NCBI GenBank assembly: GCA_963674625.2 | Contig: CAXXXO010000004.1 | Location: 744,001 to 808,000, forward strand | Length of the DNA stretch: 64,000 bases | Source of the DNA: JALHFZ01 sp963674625 | Lineage (GTDB): Bacteria > Synergistota > Synergistia > Synergistales > Aminobacteriaceae | Reading direction: 5' to 3' | Part shown: positions 17,262 to 24,983 of the stretch, one piece after another | How the letters are laid out: each line of letters begins with the position of its first letter | Position numbering within the stretch: position 1 is the stretch's first letter | The notes under the pieces: generated by a model | What the model saw: only the letters and a program-made list of their open reading frames with translations | The model's database searches: none | Told to the model about the DNA's origin: nothing | Program-made: the position numbers and the translations under genes

Positions 17262-17762
17262 TTACATATCGCTGACGGTCAGGATCACCCCGGTAGTGCC
17301 GGTACCCCGGGAGAGGCTCTGATCTCCCTTCATCCTCAGTACAGCCCGGCAGGGCATTGCGTAAATTCCGGAAAAGCCGGTGAGCAGAACTGCCTCGCCC
17401 GAATCCAGCCGCTGCGGCCCGGTTGAAGCTCCGACTGCCGCGGACCGGATCTCGAGGGTCAGAGTGAGACCCGGGGGCAGAGGCCCGGAGAGACGCCCCG
17501 TAAGTTTTTTACGCCTGGTTCCGGTCGCTGTAATGGAGAGGGAGAGAGCCTCCTCCCGGGGATTCGAAGCGATGTATACGGTCATTTCCGGAAGATCGTC
17601 TGTGATTTGCACTGTCGAAGCCTCAGGAATGAGGATATCAACCGGTAGGAGAACCGATTCGGCCGCCTTTCCCGGGGTGGGAAGAAATGCCGGCAGAAGG
17701 GCTCCCAACACAAGGAGAAAAAGGGTTCTGCGCAATTTTTTTAAAGAAACAGATCTTTTCAT
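17262..17762 (-). CDS. Small secreted protein, probable pilus subunit
   Basis: 166 residues: a signal peptide (about 1-33, cleaved near GKA-AE) and a beta-rich mature domain of about 130 residues. The last strand, TTGVILTVSDM, alternates hydrophobic and polar residues, as in the final strand of chaperone-usher pilins. The early strand VLLPVDILIPEA could serve as a donor strand. It follows the usher-like gene by 21 bases. I infer a structural subunit or tip protein; by sequence alone no family is recognised. Confidence 0.6.
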   Translation of the reverse strand: MKRSVSLKKLRRTLFLLVLGALLPAFLPTPGKAAESVLLPVDILIPEASTVQITDDLPEMTVYIASNPREEALSLSITATGTRRKKLTGRLSGPLPPGLTLTLEIRSAAVGASTGPQRLDSGEAVLLTGFSGIYAMPCRAVLRMKGDQSLSRGTGTTGVILTVSDM

Positions 17763-17783
17763 GGCGCTCTCCTCCTTTTTCTC

Positions 17784-20609
17784 TTACTTGACATTTGAAT
17801 TCTTCTTCGACGGCTTCGCCGAAAGGGTTCCGCTGTCGATGAACTGGATGACCCGCTTTCGCTGAACTGCCCTATTGACGAACTCCTGGGTCTCTCCTGA
17901 TTTCAACTCGATGGTCGTCGTCTCCGTTTCGAGATGGAACCCCGCCGGCAGGCCGGCATCATAAAATCTGAGATTCCAGGTTCCCGGGCGGATATTGTCG
18001 AAGAAGAACTCTCCGTTTCCGTCCGTAGCCCGGCGGATGGTCTCGTCATCCCTGGAAAGCTCCACGAGAATGCGGGCGACATCTCCTGTCCGAACTTCCT
18101 CTCCATTAACCGGAGCACCGACGACTCCCTCTTTTCCGCTCAGCTTCTCAGCTGCGGGCAGAATGACCTTGCCTTTGAAGGTTGCTCCCTGGAGGATGCC
18201 GATATCCATTACTATCGGGTCCCCTCCTCCCACGATCTCGAGGGAGATGGGATATTTCCTGTCCGTGGTGTAACCATGACCGATGGATTTCGGATCCACG
18301 TAGACGCTGTACTGTCCGGGAGCCAAAGCGGGGAAGATGAAGCTTCCGTCTTTGCCTGTGGCAACTGCTTCCGGCCCGACCCGGATAACCACTCCTTCCA
18401 TACCCGGAGAATCGGCTTTCATCCCATCGAAGACCCTACCCCGGAAGATGCCGATGTTCTTGCGCTTCACCGTCTTGATGCCGATGGGCATGCGGTAGGT
18501 CAGGCGGTATTCCGTCTCGCTGTTGTCCGTAATCACCTCGAGGACGATGCTCTGTCCCTCCTTCATGGTATATTCCGCAGAGAAGTTCAGCTGATCCGTC
18601 TCATTGTCTCCGTTGTCCCGAATTCCAGACCGGGAGTATGCCAGGTTGATGAGCCACTGCCGGGAGAGCCGCCACGAAATCGACCCTCCGAAGCTGGTGG
18701 ACCCCCGCAGCAGATAGCTGTCGGCCAGGACGTCGTTGTCGCCGATGTTCCAGTAGGCCGAGATGGAGAGGTTCGAAGTGGGAAAATAGCTCATAAGAAT
18801 CCGGGCGTTCCACACGGAGCGGCTCGTGTTGGTGAGACGGTCCGTCTGGTCGCTGAACCGGGGTTCGATGGACCAGGTGAACTGCCCCATCGTTCGGCCG
18901 AAGCGCAGCCAGAAGGACTGCTCCGAGTAATCGTACTGTGCGGGAAGCAGCCGGTCCGCCCTGTCGAAATCATCGTAGCCGATGGCGATAAACCAGCCGT
19001 TGAGCAGGTCGTAGTCGAGGGTGACCTGGTTCAGATTTTCGACGGTGGCCGCCTGAGATTCACTCAGGCGCATATCGAGGTTGTCCTCGTACCGGGATGC
19101 CGCAAATCCCATGCGGAGGCGGTTGGAAATGGGAAAGCTCACCGCGCCGCTTGTGTAGTCGTAGCTGTGATAATACCCCCAGTAGTCGGCCCCGGCCCGC
19201 AGCTTCCGAAAGGAATAGGCGAATCGGTCGCCGAGAATTCCCCGCAGCTCCCCCCGGTAGGCGTCATCGTCGTCTCCGCCGGGACGATTCGTATTGCTCT
19301 TGCCGTACTCGAGTTCGAGCTGGCTGTTCGCACAGATATTCAGCCGCGCCTCCAGGCTCCACAGGTCGTCCGTGTACTCCGGTTCCGTATCGGTGGCATC
19401 CGTCTCGGTGCGGGCCACATTGAGCCGGAGAGCGGAGTCATATCCCAGGGAATGCTCGATGTAAAACCCCTGGTCCACCCATTCGTCTCCGAAGCGGTCC
19501 CGGACGTGAAACGCGCCGGCGGCCCACCGTCCTCCGGCGAGGGACTTGAAGTCGAGGCCAATTCCCCGGCCGTAGGAGGAACTTATGGTGAGAGGGGAGA
19601 TTCCGTACCCCATATCCCCCAGGCGAAAACCCAGTACGGGGCTGGAATAGGAGAGCCAGTATTCTTCAGTCTGGCTGTAGCTGTATGAATCGTCAATGGT
19701 CGGCCCGCTGAAGGAGAAGGAAAACTCCCGCTCCTCTTCCTCATCAAGGGTACCGGATCCGCTCCATTCAAAAAAAGGCCTCGTCTCCCCCTCGGAGGTA
19801 TGGACCGCCGACAGGGAAAGTGTGGTGGGAAGAATATGATAGGGCGCGGGTTTTCTTCCCACTGTCGAAATAACCTCTATAAGGACGGTATTGGTCTTGG
19901 TATCGGTGGTCTTTCCTTCCTTAAAGGCGCTGGCGGTCACCTGAACCGCCAGCACCGAACCCACAAATTCATCGTTCACTTTCCCGGTGATCTTCAGGCT
20001 CGTTCCCTCGCCTGCCCCAAGAGTGACTTCAGCGGGGGCGATTAGGACTGTAGAATTCGGATCAGTGGTCTTCGCGCTCACTTTGTAGTCCCTCGGAGTA
20101 TTGCCCGAGTTCGTGAGGCGCATCGAGAACTCGAACTCCTCCCCGGCGAGAAGGGAATAGGGCTGGGATTCCACCATGAGGTCGCTCTTCTCCACCGGCA
20201 GAACCACTACATTGATCTCCTCGGTGCCCCGGCTTCCGGGGTCGCGGCTGTCGAAGGCCGTATAGGTAATCTTGTGCCTGCCCTCGGCGGCATTCTGGGG
20301 AACCTGAAAGGAGACCAGACGGGTAGTCGCTCCTCCGGCAGGAAGGGAGAAGACAGTCATGGGGAATACGAGAGACCATCCTCTGGGGACAGTCGCCTCC
20401 TCCCGAACCCGGAGTTCCCGATCGGTTCTGTTCGTCACGAGAAAGCTCAGCACCTGTATCCGTAGTGGCTCCGCCACGATCTGCAGAGGAGAGACCGCCC
20501 GGACCTCGATTCCTCGTCCGCGGAACTGGGCAAAGGCGGGAAGGGCAAAGCAGAGGAGACAAAGAGCGATGATTACACAGCGAATCGTTCCTCTCGAAGG
20601 GGACGCCAT
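17784..20609 (-). CDS. Usher-like outer-membrane barrel with NEW3-like and carboxypeptidase-regulatory-like domains
   Basis: 941 residues with a signal peptide (about 1-27, PAFA-QF). Residues about 28-250 contain two Ig-like domains; the second (SLLAGEEFEFSMRLTNSGNT) resembles NEW3. Residues about 265-710 are alternating beta-strands rich in Tyr, Trp, Ser and Arg, typical of an outer-membrane barrel, with the motif VLGFRLGDMGYGISPLT near its start. The C-terminus has two carboxypeptidase-regulatory-like beta domains (DGSFIFPALAPGQYSVYVD and NGEFFFDNIRPGTWNLRFYD). Its size, position between a chaperone-like gene and small secreted subunits, and predicted barrel suggest an usher that exports and assembles subunits. 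It does not look like FimD/PapC at the ends. The start is supported by GAGGAGGG. Confidence 0.65.
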   Translation of the reverse strand: MASPSRGTIRCVIIALCLLCFALPAFAQFRGRGIEVRAVSPLQIVAEPLRIQVLSFLVTNRTDRELRVREEATVPRGWSLVFPMTVFSLPAGGATTRLVSFQVPQNAAEGRHKITYTAFDSRDPGSRGTEEINVVVLPVEKSDLMVESQPYSLLAGEEFEFSMRLTNSGNTPRDYKVSAKTTDPNSTVLIAPAEVTLGAGEGTSLKITGKVNDEFVGSVLAVQVTASAFKEGKTTDTKTNTVLIEVISTVGRKPAPYHILPTTLSLSAVHTSEGETRPFFEWSGSGTLDEEEEREFSFSFSGPTIDDSYSYSQTEEYWLSYSSPVLGFRLGDMGYGISPLTISSSYGRGIGLDFKSLAGGRWAAGAFHVRDRFGDEWVDQGFYIEHSLGYDSALRLNVARTETDATDTEPEYTDDLWSLEARLNICANSQLELEYGKSNTNRPGGDDDDAYRGELRGILGDRFAYSFRKLRAGADYWGYYHSYDYTSGAVSFPISNRLRMGFAASRYEDNLDMRLSESQAATVENLNQVTLDYDLLNGWFIAIGYDDFDRADRLLPAQYDYSEQSFWLRFGRTMGQFTWSIEPRFSDQTDRLTNTSRSVWNARILMSYFPTSNLSISAYWNIGDNDVLADSYLLRGSTSFGGSISWRLSRQWLINLAYSRSGIRDNGDNETDQLNFSAEYTMKEGQSIVLEVITDNSETEYRLTYRMPIGIKTVKRKNIGIFRGRVFDGMKADSPGMEGVVIRVGPEAVATGKDGSFIFPALAPGQYSVYVDPKSIGHGYTTDRKYPISLEIVGGGDPIVMDIGILQGATFKGKVILPAAEKLSGKEGVVGAPVNGEEVRTGDVARILVELSRDDETIRRATDGNGEFFFDNIRPGTWNLRFYDAGLPAGFHLETETTTIELKSGETQEFVNRAVQRKRVIQFIDSGTLSAKPSKKNSNVK

Positions 20610-20624
20610 TGTCCGCCCTCCTCT

Positions 20625-21449
20625 CTATTTCAGATCCAGGGTGTAGTTCGCCCCGAAGACGTTTTCGTCGCCGTTGTCAGCAACTACCACTGCTTTGTAG
20701 GAACCGGCAGGGAGTTTAGTCATATCCATCTCGAAACGGGTGGAACACCCCGGGTAAATCCGGCTGACGCTGCCGTCTATCTGACCGCTGGACTGCCCCT
20801 TCGCGTCGAAGAGTTCGGCCCAGACATGGGGAGCGAGAAATTTTTCTCCGGTATTTTCAATATCGAGCTTCAGAAGCCGCCTGCCGTCTTCCTTAACAAG
20901 CTGCCGGTCCTTGAAGGCAACTTTCGCTTCGCCTCCCTTGCCGATGTTCGTAACCATCTGCACCGCCTGCCGTATGACCGTGACGACCTGCATATTGATA
21001 TCGTCTTTCCCCTTGGGGGGAGTCACAAGGGCTTTCGGAACGGGTTCGACCATTATGATGCTCCAGTAGGTTCCCTTCAGCTTCGTATCCGCCGGAACGG
21101 TGATGGAATAGTTCACGTTTAGCTGTCCCTTGGGCTGGATCACGCTCTGGGAGGGGGAAACGGTAAACCATGCGGCGTTGGAGCGCCCTACGGTTCCGGG
21201 TTTCTGAAAGAGATTTCTGCCGTCGGCGTAGTGAAGATAATCGGTCAGGTAAATTTTGACCTCTCCGGCCTCATCCCCCTGGTTTTCAACCCGGATTTCA
21301 CCCTTGATTCTGGCGCCGGGCTCAAGGGTCAGCTTTTGCGTCAGATCTCCCACGACGTTGAGAGCCATGGCTCCGAAGGCGCGATCGGACCGGGAAAAGA
21401 GAAGGAGAGCGAGGAGTATAAGAATGGAAGTACATTTCCGGCACTTCAT
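20625..21449 (-). CDS. Periplasmic pilus-chaperone-like protein
   Basis: 274 residues from the ATG at 21449, which overlaps the previous stop (ATGA). The signal peptide (about 1-27) is followed by an Ig-like domain with the chaperone pattern: GARIKGEIRVENQGDEAGEV, later AAWFTVSPSQSVIQPKG and LNVNYSITVP, where fimbrial chaperones have a Trp/Phe-hydrophobic strand before a proline-rich turn. A second Ig-like domain follows (about 180-274, GEKFLAPHVWAELFD, SYKAVVVADNGDENVFG). Chaperones of this kind hold pilins in the periplasm and hand them to the usher. A long open frame upstream in phase overlaps the preceding gene and is not used. Confidence 0.65.
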   Translation of the reverse strand: MKCRKCTSILILLALLLFSRSDRAFGAMALNVVGDLTQKLTLEPGARIKGEIRVENQGDEAGEVKIYLTDYLHYADGRNLFQKPGTVGRSNAAWFTVSPSQSVIQPKGQLNVNYSITVPADTKLKGTYWSIIMVEPVPKALVTPPKGKDDINMQVVTVIRQAVQMVTNIGKGGEAKVAFKDRQLVKEDGRRLLKLDIENTGEKFLAPHVWAELFDAKGQSSGQIDGSVSRIYPGCSTRFEMDMTKLPAGSYKAVVVADNGDENVFGANYTLDLK

Positions 21450-21931
21450 GGCTGGGTCACCACCGTAAAGAGGATTCCGCTCCGCAGTTCTCCCGAGGGA
21501 GTGGAGGGATTGATACCTGAAAATTTCACCTGGAGAGGGATCTGCATCCTGTCCCCCGACCCGCTGCATAGGGTGACGGGGCGTTCGCCCACAGGGACGA
21601 AGGCGAGGCCGCCGTCGATCCATCCGAACCCCTGCCCCGTTCCGGTTCTGCGAACCGCGAGTGCAGCCTCTCCGGGAAGAAGAGCCCCCTGCAGACGGAC
21701 CTCGATCCGCCATGGTTCATCACGGCCACCGTCATCTACCACATGAAGCAGAACGGAACCGGGAGCGCTCCGCAGTTCGGGTACTGCAGAGGTCCAGAAT
21801 TCATTCGGGGGTGGAAAGGAGCAGGCCCCGGAGACGAGAAGCTCCAGGGCTGCGGCATTTTTCGGGGAGGGAGCGCTGAAAAAGAGGAATCCGATGAGGA
21901 GGCAGAGAATCGTGGAACGAAGTTTTTTCAT
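21446..21931 (-). CDS. Small secreted protein, probable pilus subunit
   Basis: 161 residues with a signal peptide (about 1-27, AAA-LE). The mature domain is beta-rich and has two Cys (GACSF and TLCSG). It ends PSGELRSGILFTVVTQP, a final strand like that of the other two small proteins in this operon. Its ATG has GGAGGG upstream and its stop overlaps the chaperone start, so the two are translated together. I infer a pilin or adhesin subunit. Confidence 0.6.
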   Translation of the reverse strand: MKKLRSTILCLLIGFLFFSAPSPKNAAALELLVSGACSFPPPNEFWTSAVPELRSAPGSVLLHVVDDGGRDEPWRIEVRLQGALLPGEAALAVRRTGTGQGFGWIDGGLAFVPVGERPVTLCSGSGDRMQIPLQVKFSGINPSTPSGELRSGILFTVVTQP

Positions 21932-22070
21932 TGTTTTTCCCTCCTGTCCGTAGTTTTACGCTGTTTCCAGGTTCCTGATTTCAAAGAAGAGGGACCGGCG
22001 GGGCCGTATTACGTAAGGAAATAGAACTTACATCCAACGACAATTCGAAGAATTAAGGGTATGGTCGAGG

Positions 22071-22592
22071 CTAGACGCCCTGGTCCATGATGGTAAGCTG
22101 CATAACGACGCATCCGCTTTCCGCGCAGGCGTCAGCAGTGGCGCCGAGGGTCACGAGACCGACTCCGTTGGACATGCAGAGCTTGTTGATGTCCTTCACG
22201 AGATCCACGGGGCTGGTGGTCAGTTCATTCCAGCCAGTGGAGGTTCCCCGGGAATCGGGGCGGCCAACATTTGTCCAGAGGGAAACTTCCGCGGGAAGAG
22301 CGGACTGAATGCAGCCGACGATTTTCCGCATGCAGCTGCCCGTGGCGATAGCCTTGTAGCTGAAGGGTTTCCCAAGGCCGAACATATCCTGAGTGCAGCC
22401 AATATAGGTGCACAGGGAGATGTCTTCCGTGCAGATCTCAAGGCCCGTCAGGGGCACAACCTCATAATTGACCCTCAGAGTGTCGAATTTCGGCAGAAAA
22501 TCAGGGCAGCAGTTAACCTCTGTCGCCATAACCGCACCAGCCAGAGACACCAGGAACAGAACCGCGAGAAGCATCGTCACCATTTTCTTCAC
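22071..22592 (-). CDS. Cysteine-rich secreted protein, probable major pilus subunit
   Basis: 173 residues from the GTG at 22592, chosen because AAGGTGAG lies just before it and the signal peptide KKMVTMLLAVLFLVSLAG follows directly. The mature part has ten Cys, including NCCPDF near the start, enough for five disulfides. It ends GCVVMQLTIMDQGV, again a hydrophobic-alternating last strand. As first gene after the promoter it would be made most, as major pilins are. No family is recognised by sequence; the role is inferred from context. Confidence 0.6.
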   Translation of the reverse strand: MKKMVTMLLAVLFLVSLAGAVMATEVNCCPDFLPKFDTLRVNYEVVPLTGLEICTEDISLCTYIGCTQDMFGLGKPFSYKAIATGSCMRKIVGCIQSALPAEVSLWTNVGRPDSRGTSTGWNELTTSPVDLVKDINKLCMSNGVGLVTLGATADACAESGCVVMQLTIMDQGV

Positions 22593-22849
22593 TTTGCTCA
22601 CCTTACCTTTCGATTTTATATGTGGAACTACAGGACCCCGCCGGCCCTGTGAAACGCAGAAGAACAACAGTACCTTTCACGAAAAATGCGAAAAAGCGAC
22701 AGAGTTTGACATTCTCAAGTTTTATAGTTTGCCTGGATCTTTATTACATTAAATCAATTAGCATTTTAAATAACTGCGTTGTATGGAATGAATACATGAA
22801 TACCTTTTGCCTAAAACACCTATATCGGATCGTCCATTAAATTGGCTAA

Positions 22850-22878
22850 AATATACCCTGCTTTCTTATAGCTGTCAA
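22850..22878 (-). promoter_or_regulatory. Strong promoter of the chaperone-usher-like operon
   Basis: On the minus strand a consensus TTGACA (22873-22878) is 17 bases from TATATT (22850-22855). Transcription would start near 22843, about 250 bases before the GTG at 22592. Confidence 0.7.
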
Positions 22879-23004
22879 GGCAATTGTGAGAAAACTATAA
22901 GAACTTAATTTTTTATTTCAAAACCTCATGCTTACTGCACTTATTATTTTGTATGCTATTTTTCTTCGTCATTTCGTGTGCTAAAATTCTTTGTGCCCAT
23001 GAAA

Positions 23005-23040
23005 TACAAAAGCTCCCCCCGGTACAAATGGGGGAGCTTT
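23005..23040 (-). terminator. Terminator of the ABC-ZIP operon
   Basis: AAAGCTCCCCC and GGGGGAGCTTT flank a loop of about 10 bases between 23009 and 23040. On the minus strand TTTTG follows; on the plus strand a longer T-run follows, so it may work both ways. Confidence 0.82.
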
Positions 23041-23076
23041 TTTCCTTTTGAGCCTTTCCTGTCTGATTCCTGAGGC

Positions 23077-23892
23077 TTATCCGAGAGCTACATCCAGAAT
23101 CATCATGACTGCAAAGCCCGCCATGGTGGCCATAGTTACAGTGTCTATATTTTCTTCTTTGCGCTGAGATTCGGGGATCAGTTCTTCAACCACCACGAAA
23201 ATCATGGCTCCGGCGGCGAAACAGAGGGCGTATGGGAGGACATTCTGCATATGCAGGACGAAATAGGCACCTATCACTCCGGCAATCGGCTCGACAATCC
23301 CCGAAGCCTGGCCTAGGAGGAAGCTCTTTCCCCGGGCCATTCCCTCCCGGCGGAGAGGAAGGGAGACCGCAGCCCCCTCGGGGAAGTTCTGCAGCCCTAT
23401 GCCGATGGCGAGGGCTATGGCCCCGCCAATGGTGGCAGAGGAGAGATTGGCCGCCACCGCCCCGAAGGCGACTCCCACAGCGAGCCCCTCAGGGATGTTG
23501 TGGAGGGTGATGGCGAGGACGAGCAGAGTGCTTCGCTGCCAGGATGTCTTGAGGCCTTCGCTGTGGCTTTTCTCCAGCCCCAGATGGAGGTGGGGCAGAA
23601 GATAGTCGGTGAGGCGCATGAATATTCCTCCTGCCATAAAGCCGATGGCCGCCGTGAGCCAGGCGGTGTGTCCGAGCTGCTCGGCCATTTCGATGCCCGG
23701 TGCGAGGAGGGACCAGAAGCTCGCCGCGATCATGACGCCGGCGGCGAAGCCGAGCATGGAGTCCATGAGCTTCGGATTGACGGTCTTCGTGAAGAAGACC
23801 AGGGCCGCACCGGCGGCCGTTACGCCCCAGGTGAAAAGTGTCGCCAGAAGAGCCTGGGTCACAGGGCTGAAGCGCATAAGAAAATCGATCAT
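23077..23892 (-). CDS. ZIP-family metal transporter
   Basis: 271 residues with about eight membrane segments. The metal-binding signatures are present in the usual helices: HNIPEG (131-136) in TM4 and QNFPEG (168-173) in TM5, with a His-containing loop (HLHLGLEKSHSEG) before TM4. ZIP proteins bring zinc, iron or other divalent metals into the cytoplasm. It is closest to the GufA/ZupT-like bacterial group. Its ATG overlaps the stop of the iron-type ABC ATPase gene by 4 bases. The coupling supports a shared metal-uptake role, perhaps iron. Confidence 0.92.
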   Translation of the reverse strand: MIDFLMRFSPVTQALLATLFTWGVTAAGAALVFFTKTVNPKLMDSMLGFAAGVMIAASFWSLLAPGIEMAEQLGHTAWLTAAIGFMAGGIFMRLTDYLLPHLHLGLEKSHSEGLKTSWQRSTLLVLAITLHNIPEGLAVGVAFGAVAANLSSATIGGAIALAIGIGLQNFPEGAAVSLPLRREGMARGKSFLLGQASGIVEPIAGVIGAYFVLHMQNVLPYALCFAAGAMIFVVVEELIPESQRKEENIDTVTMATMAGFAVMMILDVALG

Positions 23893-24983
23893 GATCGCTT
23901 CTCCGTCTTCGAAGGCAGGGCCACGGCCGATGAGGGATCGAAGCTCAGGTTCACTTTTTCCCCCTCCTTCCAGACTCTCTTCCCAGGACGGTAGGGGTCG
24001 AAGGAGAGGATGGTCTGTCCCGAAGGAAGGAGCACTTCGTACTCCATTCTTCCTCCGAGAAAGGTGACCGTGGAGATGGTCCCTGCAATTCCCTCTCCTT
24101 CCGTGGGAACGATGTTCTCGGGCCGCACCACCACCGAAGCGGCCATGCCCGGAGCAAACCGCTCGTCCTTCACCCCCCGGACGGGATAGGTCCTCTCTCC
24201 GAGGGAAATGGAGAGGGAAGGTCCTTCAGCGGAGAGCACTTCTCCGGGAAGGATGTTTGCCTGGCCGATGAAGTCCGCGACAAAGAGGGAGCGGGGGTCG
24301 CTGTAGATCTCGAAGGGGGTGCCGATCTGCTCCACCCTTCCCCGGTGCATTACCATGATCCGGTCGGACATGGTGAGAGCCTCCCCCTGGTCGTGGGTGA
24401 CGTAGAGACAGGTGACGTTGAGGTGCTGCTGAATTCTGCGGATCTCCGTGCGCATGTGGATGCGGAGCTTGGCGTCGAGGTTCGAGAGGGGTTCGTCCAT
24501 AAGGAGCACCCTCGGCTCCAGCACAAGTACCCGGGCCAGGGCCACCCGCTGCTGCTCTCCCCCGGAAAGCTGGTTGGGGAAACGGTTCTCCGCCTTGCCG
24601 AGCCCTACAAGGTCAAGCCCCTCCCGGACCTTTCTTCGGATGTCCTCCTGGGAAAACCCCTTGACCCTCAGCCCGTAGGCCACGTTTTCGAAGACGCTCA
24701 TGTGAGGGAAGAGGGCGTAGTTCTGAAAGACAAATCCGATGTCCCGCCGGTTCACGGGGACGTTGGTCACGTCCTGCCCGTCGATGAGGATAGAGCCGGA
24801 GGTGGGTATTTCGAACCCCGCCACCATCCGCAGGGTCGTGGTCTTGCCGCACCCTGACGGCCCGAGAAAGGTGACCATTTCGCCGGGAGCCACGGACATG
24901 GAGACGTCGTCCACGGCTTTTACGAGGTCTTTGTCTTTTTTGAATATCTTGGTTATATGGGAGAGTTCGAGTTCTACGGCCAT
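23889..24983 (-). CDS. Iron(III)/spermidine-type ABC transporter ATP-binding protein
   Basis: 364 residues, intact. The order is Walker A GPSGCGKTT (about 40-48), Q-loop FVFQNYALFPHM, signature LSGGEQQRVALAR, Walker B VLLMDEPLSNLD and an H-loop histidine in YVTHDQGEA. A C-terminal TOBE-like domain (about 280-350) follows. It powers the permease at 24983-26680; the two genes touch. It is the nearest relative in the window of the frameshifted ATPase at 11248 and could energise both permeases. Confidence 0.92.
   Translation of the reverse strand: MAVELELSHITKIFKKDKDLVKAVDDVSMSVAPGEMVTFLGPSGCGKTTTLRMVAGFEIPTSGSILIDGQDVTNVPVNRRDIGFVFQNYALFPHMSVFENVAYGLRVKGFSQEDIRRKVREGLDLVGLGKAENRFPNQLSGGEQQRVALARVLVLEPRVLLMDEPLSNLDAKLRIHMRTEIRRIQQHLNVTCLYVTHDQGEALTMSDRIMVMHRGRVEQIGTPFEIYSDPRSLFVADFIGQANILPGEVLSAEGPSLSISLGERTYPVRGVKDERFAPGMAASVVVRPENIVPTEGEGIAGTISTVTFLGGRMEYEVLLPSGQTILSFDPYRPGKRVWKEGEKVNLSFDPSSAVALPSKTEKRS

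Larger units (their letters stand above)
22593..23076. other. AT-rich intergenic region with promoter and terminator, no gene seen
   Basis: 484 bases between two leftward operons, clearly richer in A+T than its surroundings. It contains the pilus-like operon promoter (22850-22878), leaving a leader of about 250 bases, and the terminator of the ZIP gene (23009-23040). A leader of that length could hold regulatory RNA structure. I see no convincing gene. Confidence 0.7.

Noticed and set aside
17934..19688. Open frame of about 584 codons opposite the usher-like gene
   Set aside because: No start signal or domain; the usher-like frame has clear beta-barrel and Ig features.
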